A DNA stretch of 55,000 nucleotides. Source: Strigamia acuminata. Taxonomy: Eukaryota; Arthropoda; Chilopoda; Geophilomorpha; Linotaeniidae. Below the pieces are notes generated by a model. The model was given only the letters and a program-made list of their open reading frames with translations, was not told the origin of the DNA and searched no databases. The DNA is taken from the NCBI GenBank assembly GCA_949358305.1, contig CASHSZ010000132.1:1-55000 (forward strand), read 5' to 3'. The translations under genes were made by a program, and so were the position numbers. The first letter of the stretch is position 1. Every line of letters starts with the position of its first letter. This document shows positions 1 to 12,011 of the stretch, in pieces.

Positions 1-846
1 ATTTTCAACAGATTTTCAGCAATATTTTACAGGACATTTCTGCTCTTTTGGATACATTTTCAAAGGTTTTATTGCTAAAATTCTGGGGAAATTTATCAAA
101 AAATTGACAAAAAATCGATGCAAGTTTTGTCAGAAACTGATAAAATCTTCTTAAACTCGTCCCAACGCGCCGGCGAGTGCACATGCGGGGACAGTGGGCA
201 CGTCCAGCCCGCGTGCACACTGTCAGATCGGGCGGTTTCGGGCACAGTTTGATCCGGGCAAATATCTAGCAAAAACTTGCACCGATTTTTTGTCAATTTT
301 TAGACAAATTTCAGCGATATTTTACGAGACATTTCTGCTCGATTGGACACATTTCCAGGGGTTTTTTGTAAAACATTGATAAAATTCCGTGGAAATTTAT
401 CAAATATTGGCAAAATTCGGTGCTAATTTTGTCAAAAATTAGGAAAAAAAAATTTTCAAAACTTGTCCAACGTGCCGGTAAATCGAGCGCCCACATGCCT
501 AGATAGTGCACGCCCAACCCGCCAAGGCTCGCCCCTCCGCCCGTTGGCGGGAGCCCCGGCCGTCCCCTCTCTCTCTCTTTCTCTCTCTCTCTCGGGCGCC
601 CGGAGCTCGCCCCTCCGCCCGTCACCGACTTTTGACACAATTTTTGATGAAATTCAACGGAATTTTAGCAACGTTTTACAAAAAACCTGTGGAAATGTGT
701 CCAACCGGGCAGAAATGTGTCGTAAAATGTTGCCGAAATTCTGTGAAAATTTGTCACAAATTGCCAAAAGTCGGTGCAAATTTTGTCAGAAATAGGAAAC
801 AAAAAATTTAAAATTCGTCCAACGCGCCAGTAAATCGAGCGCGCCC
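1..846. repeat. Partial satellite unit at window edge
   Basis: This is the right-hand part of a short-type unit. It starts inside the A monomer and carries full B and C monomers. It has several single-base length differences that no other unit shows, such as an extra C near 160 and extra A bases near 110 and 270. Confidence 0.85.
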
Positions 847-1866
847 ATGCGTGGACAGTGCGCCGGCGGGAGCCCCGGCCGTCCTCTCTCTCTCTCTCTC
901 TCGGCCGCCAAGGCTCGCCCCTCCGCCCGTCGGCGGGAGCCCCGACCGTCCCCCCTCTCTCTTTCGGCCGCCAAAGGATCGCCCCTCCGCTCGTCACAGA
1001 TTTTTGTCAATATTTGATGAATTTCAACAGATTTTCAGCAATATTTTACAGGACATTTCTGCTCTTTTGGATACATTTTCAAAGGTTTTATTGCTAAAAT
1101 TCTGGGGAAATTTATCAAATATTGACAAAAAATCGATGCAAGTTTTGTCAGAAATTGATAAAATCTTCTTAAACTCGTCCAACGCGCCGGCGAGTGCACA
1201 TGCGGGGACAGTGGGCACGTCCAGCCCGCGTGCACACTGTCAGATCGGGCGGTTTCGGGCACAGTTTGATCCGGGCAAATATCTAGCAAAACTTGCACCG
1301 ATTTTTTGTCAATTTTAGACAAATTTCAGCGATATTTTACGAGACATTTCTGCTCGATTGGACACATTTCCAGGGGTTTTTTGTAAAACATTGATAAAAT
1401 TCCGTGGAAATTTATCAAATATTGGCAAAATTTCGGTGCTAATTTTGTCAAAAATTAGGAAAAAAAAAATTTTTCAAAACTTGTCCAACGTGCCGGTAAA
1501 TCGAGCGCCCACATGCCTAGATAGTGCACGCCCAACCCGCCAAGGCTCGCCCCTCCGCCCGTTGGCGGGAGCCCCGGCCGTCCCCTCTCTCTCTCTTTCT
1601 CTCTCTCTCTCGGGCGCCCGGAGCTCGCCCCCTCCGCCCGTCACCGACTTTTGACACAATTTTTGATGAAATTCAACGGAATTTTAGCAACGTTTTACAA
1701 AAAAACCTGTGGAAATGTGTCCAACCGGGCAGAAATGTGTCGTAAAATGTTGCCGAAATTCTGTGAAAATTTGTCACAAATTGCCAAAAGTCGGTGCAAA
1801 TTTTGTCAGAAATAGGAAACAAAAAATTTAAAATTCGTCCAACGCGCCAGTAAATCGAGCGCGCCC
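847..1866. repeat. Short higher-order unit (S), three monomers
   Basis: The unit is made of three related monomers of roughly 300-370 bp: A (about 1012-1320), B (about 1321-1668) and C (about 1669 into the next unit). Each has an AT-rich half, with motifs such as TTTGTCAAAAATTGACAAA and CAGCAATATTTTACAGGACA, and a GC-rich half with CGCGCC..GTAAATCGAGCGC followed, in B and C, by a CT microsatellite. The AT half is itself quasi-palindromic: ATTTTACGAGACATTTCTGC on one side answers GCAGAAATGTGTCGTAAAAT on the other. The unit is 1020 bp rather than 1015 because of single-base homopolymer insertions. Confidence 0.9.
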
Positions 1867-4571
1867 ATGCGTGGACAGTGCGCCGGCGGGAGCCCCGGCC
1901 GTCCTCTCTCTCTCTCTCTCTCGGCCGCCAAGGCTCGCCCCTCCGCCCGTCGGCGGGAGCCCCGACCGTCCCCCCTCTCTCTTTCGGCCGCCAAAGGATC
2001 GCCCCTCCGCTCGTCACAGATTTTTGTCAATATTTGATGAATTTCAACAGATTTTCAGCAATATTTTACAGGACATTTCTGCTCTTTTGGATACATTTTC
2101 AAAGGTTTTATTGCTAAAATTCTGGGGAAAATTTATCAAATATTGACAAAAAATCGATGCAAGTTTTGTCAGAAATTGATAAAATCTTCTTAAACTCGTC
2201 CAACGCGCCGGCGAGTGCACATGCGGGGACAGTGGGCACGTCCAGCCCGCGTGCACACTGTCAGATCGGGCGGTTTCGGGCACAGTTTGATCCGGGCAAA
2301 TATCTAGCAAAACTTGCAACCGATTTTTTTGTCAATTTTAGACAAATTTCAGCGATATTTTACGAGACATTTCTGCTCGATTGGACACATTTCCAGGGGT
2401 TTTTTGTAAAACATTGATAAAATTCCGTGGAAATTTATCAAATATTGGCAAAATTCGGTGCTAATTTTGTCAAAAATTAGGAAAAAAAAAATTTTCAAAA
2501 CTTGTCCAACGTGCCGGTAAATCGAGCGCCCACATGCCTAGATAGTGCACGCCCAACCCGCCAAGGCTCGCCCCTCCGCCCGTTGGCGGGAGCCCCGGCC
2601 GTCCCCTCTCTCTCTCTTTCTCTCTCTCTCTCGGGCGCCCGGAGCTCGCCCCTCCGCCCGTCACCGACTTTTGACACAATTTTTGATGAAATTCAACGGA
2701 ATTTTAGCAACGTTTTACAAAAAACCTGTGGAAATGTGTCCAACCGGGCAGAAATGTGTCGTAAAATGTTGCCGAAATTCTGTGAAAATTTGTCACAAAT
2801 TGCCAAAAGTCGGTGCAAGTATTGCTAGATTTGGGCGCATCAAACTGTGCCGAGATCTGACAGTGTCCACGCGGTTTTGAAGCGCCCACTGTCGACGCAC
2901 GTGGGCGCTCAATTTACCGGCGCGTTGGACGAGTTTTGAAAAAAGTTTTTTCCTAATTTCTGACAAAACTTGCACCGAATTTTGTCAATATGTGATAAAT
3001 TTCCATGGATTTTAAGCAATGTTTTACAGAAGTCCGTCCCATCGGGCAGAAACGTCTCGTAAAATGTCGCTGAAATTCCGTGAAAATCTGTCAAAAATTG
3101 ACAAAAGTTGGTGACCGACCCGCGGCGCGTCACGGCGCGGTCGGAGGACGGCCCTCGTCCCCAAAAACCACACTCCGGGTCACGTGGTCTCGCACTCGAC
3201 TTTTTCAGTTTTCCCGTTTTCGGCCCGTTACGGCCAAGGACCGTAACGGGTCGAAAACGGGCCGCAACGGGTCGAAAACGGCCGCAACGGGTCGAAAACG
3301 GCCGCAACGGGTCGAAAACGGCCCGCACGGGCCGTTAACGGCCGCCGACGGTCCCGTCACAATCCCGTAACGGCTCGCACGGGCCGTTAACGGGCCGCCG
3401 ACGGTCCCGTCACGATCCCGTAACGGCTCGCACGGGCCGTTAACGGGCCGCCGACGGTTCCGTAACTATCCCGTAACGGCCCGCACGGGCCGTTAACGGG
3501 CCGCCGACGGTCCCGTCACGACCCCGTAACGGGCCCGTACGACCTCATGCGGGCCGTTAACGGGCCGTTAACGGGCCGTTAACGGCCCGTTAACGGCGTA
3601 AAACCAAAAACAGGATTCGAGATTAATGTCTATGAATGTTGTACGCGTTTTTCATGTACGTGTTGTCGGTTGTTGATTTTTTCGATTTACACCGTCACGG
3701 CCCGTTAACGGCCCGTTAACGGCCCGTTAACGGCCCGTCAACGGCCCGCATGGGGTCGCACGGGCCGTTAACGGGCCGCCGACGGTCCCGTCACGATCCC
3801 GTAACGGCCCGCACGGGCCGTTAACGGGCCGCCGACGGTCCCGTCACGATTCCGTAACGGCTCGCACGGGCCGTTAACGGGCCGCCGACGGTCCCGTCAC
3901 GATCCCGTAACGGCTCGCACGGGCCGTTAACGGGCCGCCGACGGTCCCCGTCACGGTCCCGTAACGGCCTTCGTTCCCGGACTTCGGCTCGCCGACGGCC
4001 CGTGCGACCTCATGCGGGCCGCTAACGGGCCGTCAACGGGCCGTTAACGGCCCGTTTTCGACCCGCTACGGGCCCGTCACGGCCTGTTGGCCGTGCGACC
4101 CGTGACTCGGAGTGTGGTTTTTGGGGACGAGGGCCGTCCTCCGGCCGCGCCGCGACGCGCCGCGGGTCGGACAAGAAACGACCCGGTCGGAAACCGAACC
4201 TCAGTGTCCAATCGGGCAGAAATTGTGCGGAAGTTTAACCAAAAATGGCCAAAAGTCGGTGCAAGTTTTGCACGCAACAAACGTCCGATGTGACAGTGCC
4301 CATGCGGGTTGGACGTGCATGTGGGCGCGTGTGGGCGCTCGATTTACCGGCCGTTGGACGAGTTAAACCAAAATTTCCCAATATCTTGCATAAATTTAAA
4401 GAAGATTTGACAGATTTCCAGATTTTAAGCGATGTTTTACATAAGTCCGTCCCATTGCTGAAATTCCGTGAAAATTTGTCAAAAATTGACAAAAGTCTGT
4501 GCAAATTTTGTCAGAAATAGGAAACAAAAAATTTAAAATTCGTCCAACGCGCCAGTAAATCGAGCGCGCCC
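1867..4571. repeat. Long higher-order unit (L) with minisatellite core
   Basis: It equals the short unit plus about 1.68 kb placed after AAGTCGGTGCAA (near 2818). The added part opens with an A-type monomer in reverse orientation, then an inverted-repeat arm (about 3115-3184), a GC minisatellite (about 3200-4100), the opposite arm (about 4102-4170) and another monomer, and rejoins at AAGTCTGTGCAA (near 4505). The core holds about 53-bp repeats around CACGGGCCGTTAACGGGCC. It carries more private single-base indels than the other long units. Confidence 0.9.
3597..3694 (+). other. Conserved AT-rich island inside GC minisatellite
   Basis: A block of about 97 bp including ATTAATGTCTATGAATGTTG and TACGTGTTGTCGGTTGTTGA interrupts the GC-rich GTTAAC repeats. 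Near-identical copies lie near 6310, 10024, 13738, 16438, 23196, 23670 and 24068 on the same strand, near 39811 on the same strand, and inverted near 36643, 37000, 37475, 37832, 38307, 38664, 39150 and 39507. Differences are mostly A/G at a few sites and the edge (CGTAAAACC versus GGCAAAACCG). Its constancy amid variable flanks suggests selection, or simply recent homogenisation. A protein-binding box is one possibility but is not shown. Confidence 0.85.
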
Positions 4572-7282
4572 ATGCGTGGACAGTGCGCCGGCGGGAGCCC
4601 CGGCCGTCCTCTCTCTCTCTCTCTCTCGGCCGCCAAGGCTCGCCCCTCCGCCCGTCGGCGGGAGCCCCGACCGTCCCCCCTCTCTCTTTCGGCCGCCAAA
4701 GGATCGCCCCTCCGCTCGTCACAGATTTTTGTCAATATTTGATGAATTTCAACAGATTTTCAGCAATATTTTACAGGACATTTCTGCTCTTTTGGATACA
4801 TTTTCAAAGGTTTTATTGCTAAAATTCTGGGGAAATTTATCAAATATTGACAAAAAATCGATGCAAGTTTTGTCAGAAATTGATAAAATCTTCTTAAACT
4901 CGTCCAACGCGCCGGCGAGTGCACATGCGGGGACAGTGGGCACGTCCAGCCCGCGTGCACACTGTCAGATCGGGCGGTTTCGGGCACAGTTTGATCCGGG
5001 CAAATATCTAGCAAAACTTGCACCGATTTTTTGTCAATTTTAGACAAATTTCAGCGATATTTTACGAGACATTTCTGCTCGATTGGACACATTTCCAGGG
5101 GTTTTTTTGTAAAACATTGATAAAATTCCGTGGAAATTTATCAAATATTGGCAAAATTCGGTGCTAATTTTGTCAAAAATTAGGAAAAAAAAATTTTCAA
5201 AACTTGTCCAACGTGCCGGTAAATCGAGCGCCCACATGCCTAGATAGTGCACGCCCAACCCGCCAAGGCTCGCCCCTCCGCCCGTTGGCGGGAGCCCCGG
5301 CCGTCCCCTCTCTCTCTCTTTCTCTCTCTCTCTCGGGCGCCCGGAGCTCGCCCCTCCGCCCGTCACCGACTTTTGACACAATTTTTGATGAAATTCAACG
5401 GAATTTTAGCAACGTTTTACAAAAAACCTGTGGAAATGTGTCCAACCGGGCAGAAATGTGTCGTAAAATGTTGCCGAAATTCTGTGAAAATTTGTCACAA
5501 ATTGCCAAAAGTCGGTGCAAGTATTGCTAGATTTGGGCGCATCAAACTGTGCCGAGATCTGACAGTGTCCACGCGGTTTTGAAGCGCCCACTGTCGACGC
5601 ACGTGGGCGCTCAATTTACCGGCGCGTTGGACGAGTTTTGAAAAAAGTTTTTTCCTAATTTCTGACAAAACTTGCACCGAATTTTGTCAATATGTGATAA
5701 ATTTCCATGGATTTTAAGCAATGTTTTACAGAAGTCCGTCCCATCGGGCAGAAACGTCTCGTAAAATGTCGCTGAAATTCCGTGAAAATCTGTCAAAAAT
5801 TGACAAAAGTTGGTGACCGACCCGCGGCGCGTCACGGCGCGGTCGGAGGACGGCCCTCGTCCCCAAAAACCACACTCCGGGTCACGTGGTCTCGCACTCG
5901 ACTTTTTCAGTTTTCCCGTTTTCGGCCCGTTACGGCCAAGGACCGTAACGGGTCGAAAACGGGCCGCAACGGGTCGAAAACGGCCGCAACGGGTCGAAAA
6001 CGGCCGCAACGGGTCGAAAACGGCCCGCACGGGCCGTTAACGGGCCGCCGACGGTCCCGTCACAATCCCGTAACGGCTCGCACGGGCCGTTAACGGGCCG
6101 CCGACGGTCCCGTCACGATCCCGTAACGGCTCGCACGGGCCGTTAACGGGCCGCCGACGGTTCCGTAACTATCCCGTAACGGCCCGCACGGGCCGTTAAC
6201 GGGCCGCCGACGGTCCCGTCACGACCCCGTAACGGCCCGTACGACCTCATGCGGGCCGTTAACGGGCCGTTAACGGGCCGTTAACGGGCCGTTAACGGCC
6301 CGTTAACGGCGTAAAACCAAAAACAGGATTCGAGATTAATGTCTATGAATGTTGTACGCGTTTTCATGTACGTGTTGTCGGTTGTTGATTTTTTCGATTT
6401 ACACCGTCACGGCCCGTTAACGGCCCGTTAACGGCCCGTTAACGGCCCGTCAACGGCCCGCATGGGGTCGCACGGGCCGTTAACGGGCCGCCGACGGTCC
6501 CGTCACGATCCCGTAACGGCCCGCACGGGCCGTTAACGGGCCGCCGACGGTCCCGTCACGATTCCGTAACGGCTCGCACGGGCCGTTAACGGGCCGCCGA
6601 CGGTCCCGTCACGATCCCGTAACGGCTCGCACGGGCCGTTAACGGGCCGCCGACGGTCCCGTCACGGTCCCGTAACGGCCTTCGTTCCCGGACTTCGGCT
6701 CGCCGACGGCCCGTGCGACCTCATGCGGGCCGCTAACGGGCCGTCAACGGGCCGTTAACGGCCCGTTTTCGACCCGCTACGGCCCGTCACGGCCTGTTGG
6801 CCGTGCGACCCGTGACTCGGAGTGTGGTTTTTGGGGACGAGGGCCGTCCTCCGGCCGCGCCGCGACGCGCCGCGGGTCGGACAAGAAACGACCCGGTCGG
6901 AAACCGAACCTCAGTGTCCAATCGGGCAGAAATTGTGCGGAAGTTTAACCAAAAATGGCCAAAAGTCGGTGCAAGTTTTGCACGCAACAAACGTCCGATG
7001 TGACAGTGCCCATGCGGGTTGGACGTGCATGTGGGCGCGTGTGGGCGCTCGATTTACCGGCCCGTTGGACGAGTTAAACCAAAATTTCCCAATATCTTGC
7101 ATAAATTTAAAGAAGATTTGACAGATTTCCAGATTTTAAGCGATGTTTTACATAAGTCCGTCCCATTGCTGAAATTCCGTGAAAATTTGTCAAAAATTGA
7201 CAAAAGTCTGTGCAAATTTTGTCAGAAATAGGAAACAAAAAATTTAAAATTCGTCCAACGCGCCAGTAAATCGAGCGCGCCC
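4572..7282. repeat. Long higher-order unit (L)
   Basis: It is organised as the preceding long unit, with the inverted-repeat-bounded core at 5817-6880. It is 12 bp longer than the later long units because one extra GGGCCGTTAACG copy is present around 6250-6300, a replication-slippage type change. Confidence 0.9.
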
Positions 7283-8297
7283 ATGCGTGGACAGTGCGCC
7301 GGCGGGAGCCCCGGCCGTCCTCTCTCTCTCTCTCTCTCGGCCGCCAAGGCTCGCCCCTCCGCCCGTCGGCGGGAGCCCCGACCGTCCCCCCTCTCTCTTT
7401 CGGCCGCCAAAGGATCGCCCCTCCGCTCGTCACAGATTTTTGTCAATATTTGATGAATTTCAACAGATTTTCAGCAATATTTTACAGGACATTTCTGCTC
7501 TTTTGGATACATTTTCAAAGGTTTTATTGCTAAAATTCTGGGGAAATTTATCAAAAATTGACAAAAAATCGATGCAAGTTTTGTCAGAAACTGATAAAAT
7601 CTTCTTAAACTCGTCCAACGCGCCGGCGAGTGCACATGCGGGGACAGTGGGCACGTCCAGCCCGCGTGCACACTGTCAGATCGGGCGGTTTCGGGCACAG
7701 TTTGATCCGGGCAAATATCTAGCAAAACTTGCACCGATTTTTTGTCAATTTTAGACAAATTTCAGCAATATTTTACGAGACATTTCTGCTCGATTGGACA
7801 CATTTCCAGGGGTTTTTTGTAAAACATTGATAAAATTCCGTGGAAATTTATCAAATATTGGCAAAATTCGGTGCTAATTTTGTCAAAAATTAGGAAAAAA
7901 AAATTTTCAAAACTTGTCCAACGTGCCGGTAAATCGAGCGCCCACATGCCTAGATAGTGCACGCCCAACCCGCCAAGGCTCGCCCCTCCGCCCGTTGGCG
8001 GGAGCCCCGGCCGTCCCCTCTCTCTCTCTTTCTCTCTCTCTCTCGGGCGCCCGGAGCTCGCCCCTCCGCCCGTCACCGACTTTTGACACAATTTTTGATG
8101 AAATTCAACGGAATTTTAGCAACGTTTTACAAAAAACCTGTGGAAATGTGTCCAACCGGGCAGAAATGTGTCGTAAAATGTTGCCGAAATTCTGTGAAAA
8201 TTTGTCACAAATTGCCAAAAGTCGGTGCAAATTTTGTCAGAAATAGGAAACAAAAAATTTAAAATTCGTCCAACGCGCCAGTAAATCGAGCGCGCCC
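7283..8297. repeat. Short higher-order unit (S)
   Basis: A 1015-bp unit carrying the C variant in GAAACTGATAAA (near 7587), shared with units at 10997, 17410 and 20455 and with the partial first unit. The other units have GAAATTGATAAA. Such shared variants mark which units were copied together. Confidence 0.9.
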
Positions 8298-10996
8298 ATG
8301 CGTGGACAGTGCGCCGGCGGGAGCCCCGGCCGTCCTCTCTCTCTCTCTCTCTCGGCCGCCAAGGCTCGCCCCTCCGCCCGTCGGCGGGAGCCCCGACCGT
8401 CCCCCCTCTCTCTTTCGGCCGCCAAAGGATCGCCCCTCCGCTCGTCACAGATTTTTGTCAATATTTGATGAATTTCAACAGATTTTCAGCAATATTTTAC
8501 AGGACATTTCTGCTCTTTTGGATACATTTTCAAAGGTTTTATTGCTAAAATTCTGGGGAAATTTATCAAAAATTGACAAAAAATCGATGCAAGTTTTGTC
8601 AGAAATTGATAAAATCTTCTTAAACTCGTCCAACGCGCCGGCGAGTGCACATGCGGGGACAGTGGGCACGTCCAGCCCGCGTGCACACTGTCAGATCGGG
8701 CGGTTTCGGGCACAGTTTGATCCGGGCAAATATCTAGCAAAACTTGCACCGATTTTTTGTCAATTTTAGACAAATTTCAGCGATATTTTACGAGACATTT
8801 CTGCTCGATTGGACACATTTCCAGGGGTTTTTTGTAAAACATTGATAAAATTCCGTGGAAATTTATCAAATATTGGCAAAATTCGGTGCTAATTTTGTCA
8901 AAAATTAGGAAAAAAAAATTTTCAAAACTTGTCCAACGTGCCGGTAAATCGAGCGCCCACATGCCTAGATAGTGCACGCCCAACCCGCCAAGGCTCGCCC
9001 CTCCGCCCGTTGGCGGGAGCCCCGGCCGTCCCCTCTCTCTCTCTTTCTCTCTCTCTCTCGGGCGCCCGGAGCTCGCCCCTCCGCCCGTCACCGACTTTTG
9101 ACACAATTTTTGATGAAATTCAACGGAATTTTAGCAACGTTTTACAAAAAACCTGTGGAAATGTGTCCAACCGGGCAGAAATGTGTCGTAAAATGTTGCC
9201 GAAATTCTGTGAAAATTTGTCACAAATTGCCAAAAGTCGGTGCAAGTATTGCTAGATTTGGGCGCATCAAACTGTGCCGAGATCTGACAGTGTCCACGCG
9301 GTTTTGAAGCGCCCACTGTCGACGCACGTGGGCGCTCAATTTACCGGCGCGTTGGACGAGTTTTGAAAAAAGTTTTTTCCTAATTTCTGACAAAACTTGC
9401 ACCGAATTTTGTCAATATGTGATAAATTTCCATGGATTTTAAGCAATGTTTTACAGAAGTCCGTCCCATCGGGCAGAAACGTCTCGTAAAATGTCGCTGA
9501 AATTCCGTGAAAATCTGTCAAAAATTGACAAAAGTTGGTGACCGACCCGCGGCGCGTCACGGCGCGGTCGGAGGACGGCCCTCGTCCCCAAAAACCACAC
9601 TCCGGGTCACGTGGTCTCGCACTCGACTTTTTCAGTTTTCCCGTTTTCGGCCCGTTACGGCCAAGGACCGTAACGGGTCGAAAACGGGCCGCAACGGGTC
9701 GAAAACGGCCGCAACGGGTCGAAAACGGCCGCAACGGGTCGAAAACGGCCCGCACGGGCCGTTAACGGGCCGCCGACGGTCCCGTCACAATCCCGTAACG
9801 GCTCGCACGGGCCGTTAACGGGCCGCCGACGGTCCCGTCACGATCCCGTAACGGCTCGCACGGGCCGTTAACGGGCCGCCGACGGTTCCGTAACTATCCC
9901 GTAACGGCCCGCACGGGCCGTTAACGGGCCGCCGACGGTCCCGTCACGACCCCGTAACGGCCCGTACGACCTCATGCGGGCCGTTAACGGGCCGTTAACG
10001 GGCCGTTAACGGCCCGTTAACGGCGTAAAACCAAAAACAGGATTCGAGATTAATGTCTATGAATGTTGTACGCGTTTTCATGTACGTGTTGTCGGTTGTT
10101 GATTTTTTCGATTTACACCGTCACGGCCCGTTAACGGCCCGTTAACGGCCCGTTAACGGCCCGTCAACGGCCCGCATGGGGTCGCACGGGCCGTTAACGG
10201 GCCGCCGACGGTCCCGTCACGATCCCGTAACGGCCCGCACGGGCCGTTAACGGGCCGCCGACGGTCCCGTCACGATTCCGTAACGGCTCGCACGGGCCGT
10301 TAACGGGCCGCCGACGGTCCCGTCACGATCCCGTAACGGCTCGCACGGGCCGTTAACGGGCCGCCGACGGTCCCGTCACGGTCCCGTAACGGCCTTCGTT
10401 CCCGGACTTCGGCTCGCCGACGGCCCGTGCGACCTCATGCGGGCCGCTAACGGGCCGTCAACGGGCCGTTAACGGCCCGTTTTCGACCCGCTACGGCCCG
10501 TCACGGCCTGTTGGCCGTGCGACCCGTGACTCGGAGTGTGGTTTTTGGGGACGAGGGCCGTCCTCCGGCCGCGCCGCGACGCGCCGCGGGTCGGACAAGA
10601 AACGACCCGGTCGGAAACCGAACCTCAGTGTCCAATCGGGCAGAAATTGTGCGGAAGTTTAACCAAAAATGGCCAAAAGTCGGTGCAAGTTTTGCACGCA
10701 ACAAACGTCCGATGTGACAGTGCCCATGCGGGTTGGACGTGCATGTGGGCGCGTGTGGGCGCTCGATTTACCGGCCCGTTGGACGAGTTAAACCAAAATT
10801 TCCCAATATCTTGCATAAATTTAAAGAAGATTTGACAGATTTCCAGATTTTAAGCGATGTTTTACATAAGTCCGTCCCATTGCTGAAATTCCGTGAAAAT
10901 TTGTCAAAAATTGACAAAAGTCTGTGCAAATTTTGTCAGAAATAGGAAACAAAAAATTTAAAATTCGTCCAACGCGCCAGTAAATCGAGCGCGCCC
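8298..10996. repeat. Long higher-order unit (L)
   Basis: A 2699-bp unit with inverted-repeat-bounded core at 9542-10594. It is a good reference copy, because it matches the majority sequence and has no private indel that I noticed. Confidence 0.9.
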
Positions 10997-12011
10997 ATGC
11001 GTGGACAGTGCGCCGGCGGGAGCCCCGGCCGTCCTCTCTCTCTCTCTCTCTCGGCCGCCAAGGCTCGCCCCTCCGCCCGTCGGCGGGAGCCCCGACCGTC
11101 CCCCCTCTCTCTTTCGGCCGCCAAAGGATCGCCCCTCCGCTCGTCACAGATTTTTGTCAATATTTGATGAATTTCAACAGATTTTCAGCAATATTTTACA
11201 GGACATTTCTGCTCTTTTGGATACATTTTCAAAGGTTTTATTGCTAAAATTCTGGGGAAATTTATCAAAAATTGACAAAAAATCGATGCAAGTTTTGTCA
11301 GAAACTGATAAAATCTTCTTAAACTCGTCCAACGCGCCGGCGAGTGCACATGCGGGGACAGTGGGCACGTCCAGCCCGCGTGCACACTGTCAGATCGGGC
11401 GGTTTCGGGCACAGTTTGATCCGGGCAAATATCTAGCAAAACTTGCACCGATTTTTTGTCAATTTTAGACAAATTTCAGCAATATTTTACGAGACATTTC
11501 TGCTCGATTGGACACATTTCCAGGGGTTTTTTGTAAAACATTGATAAAATTCCGTGGAAATTTATCAAATATTGGCAAAATTCGGTGCTAATTTTGTCAA
11601 AAATTAGGAAAAAAAAATTTTCAAAACTTGTCCAACGTGCCGGTAAATCGAGCGCCCACATGCCTAGATAGTGCACGCCCAACCCGCCAAGGCTCGCCCC
11701 TCCGCCCGTTGGCGGGAGCCCCGGCCGTCCCCTCTCTCTCTCTTTCTCTCTCTCTCTCGGGCGCCCGGAGCTCGCCCCTCCGCCCGTCACCGACTTTTGA
11801 CACAATTTTTGATGAAATTCAACGGAATTTTAGCAACGTTTTACAAAAAACCTGTGGAAATGTGTCCAACCGGGCAGAAATGTGTCGTAAAATGTTGCCG
11901 AAATTCTGTGAAAATTTGTCACAAATTGCCAAAAGTCGGTGCAAATTTTGTCAGAAATAGGAAACAAAAAATTTAAAATTCGTCCAACGCGCCAGTAAAT
12001 CGAGCGCGCCC
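10997..12011. repeat. Short higher-order unit (S)
   Basis: A 1015-bp unit, variant type GAAACTGATAAA, and with CAGCAATATTTTACGAG rather than CAGCGATATTTTACGAG in monomer B. Both variants are shared with the unit at 7283, so the S-L pairs 7283-10996 and 10997-14710 look like a larger repeating block. Confidence 0.9.

Noticed and set aside
851-1318. A 155-codon open frame recurring in nearly every satellite unit, and about ten other recurring frames
   Set aside because: Frames exist on both strands over the same bases, cross CT microsatellite, lack similarity to proteins, and recur only because the units are homogenised.
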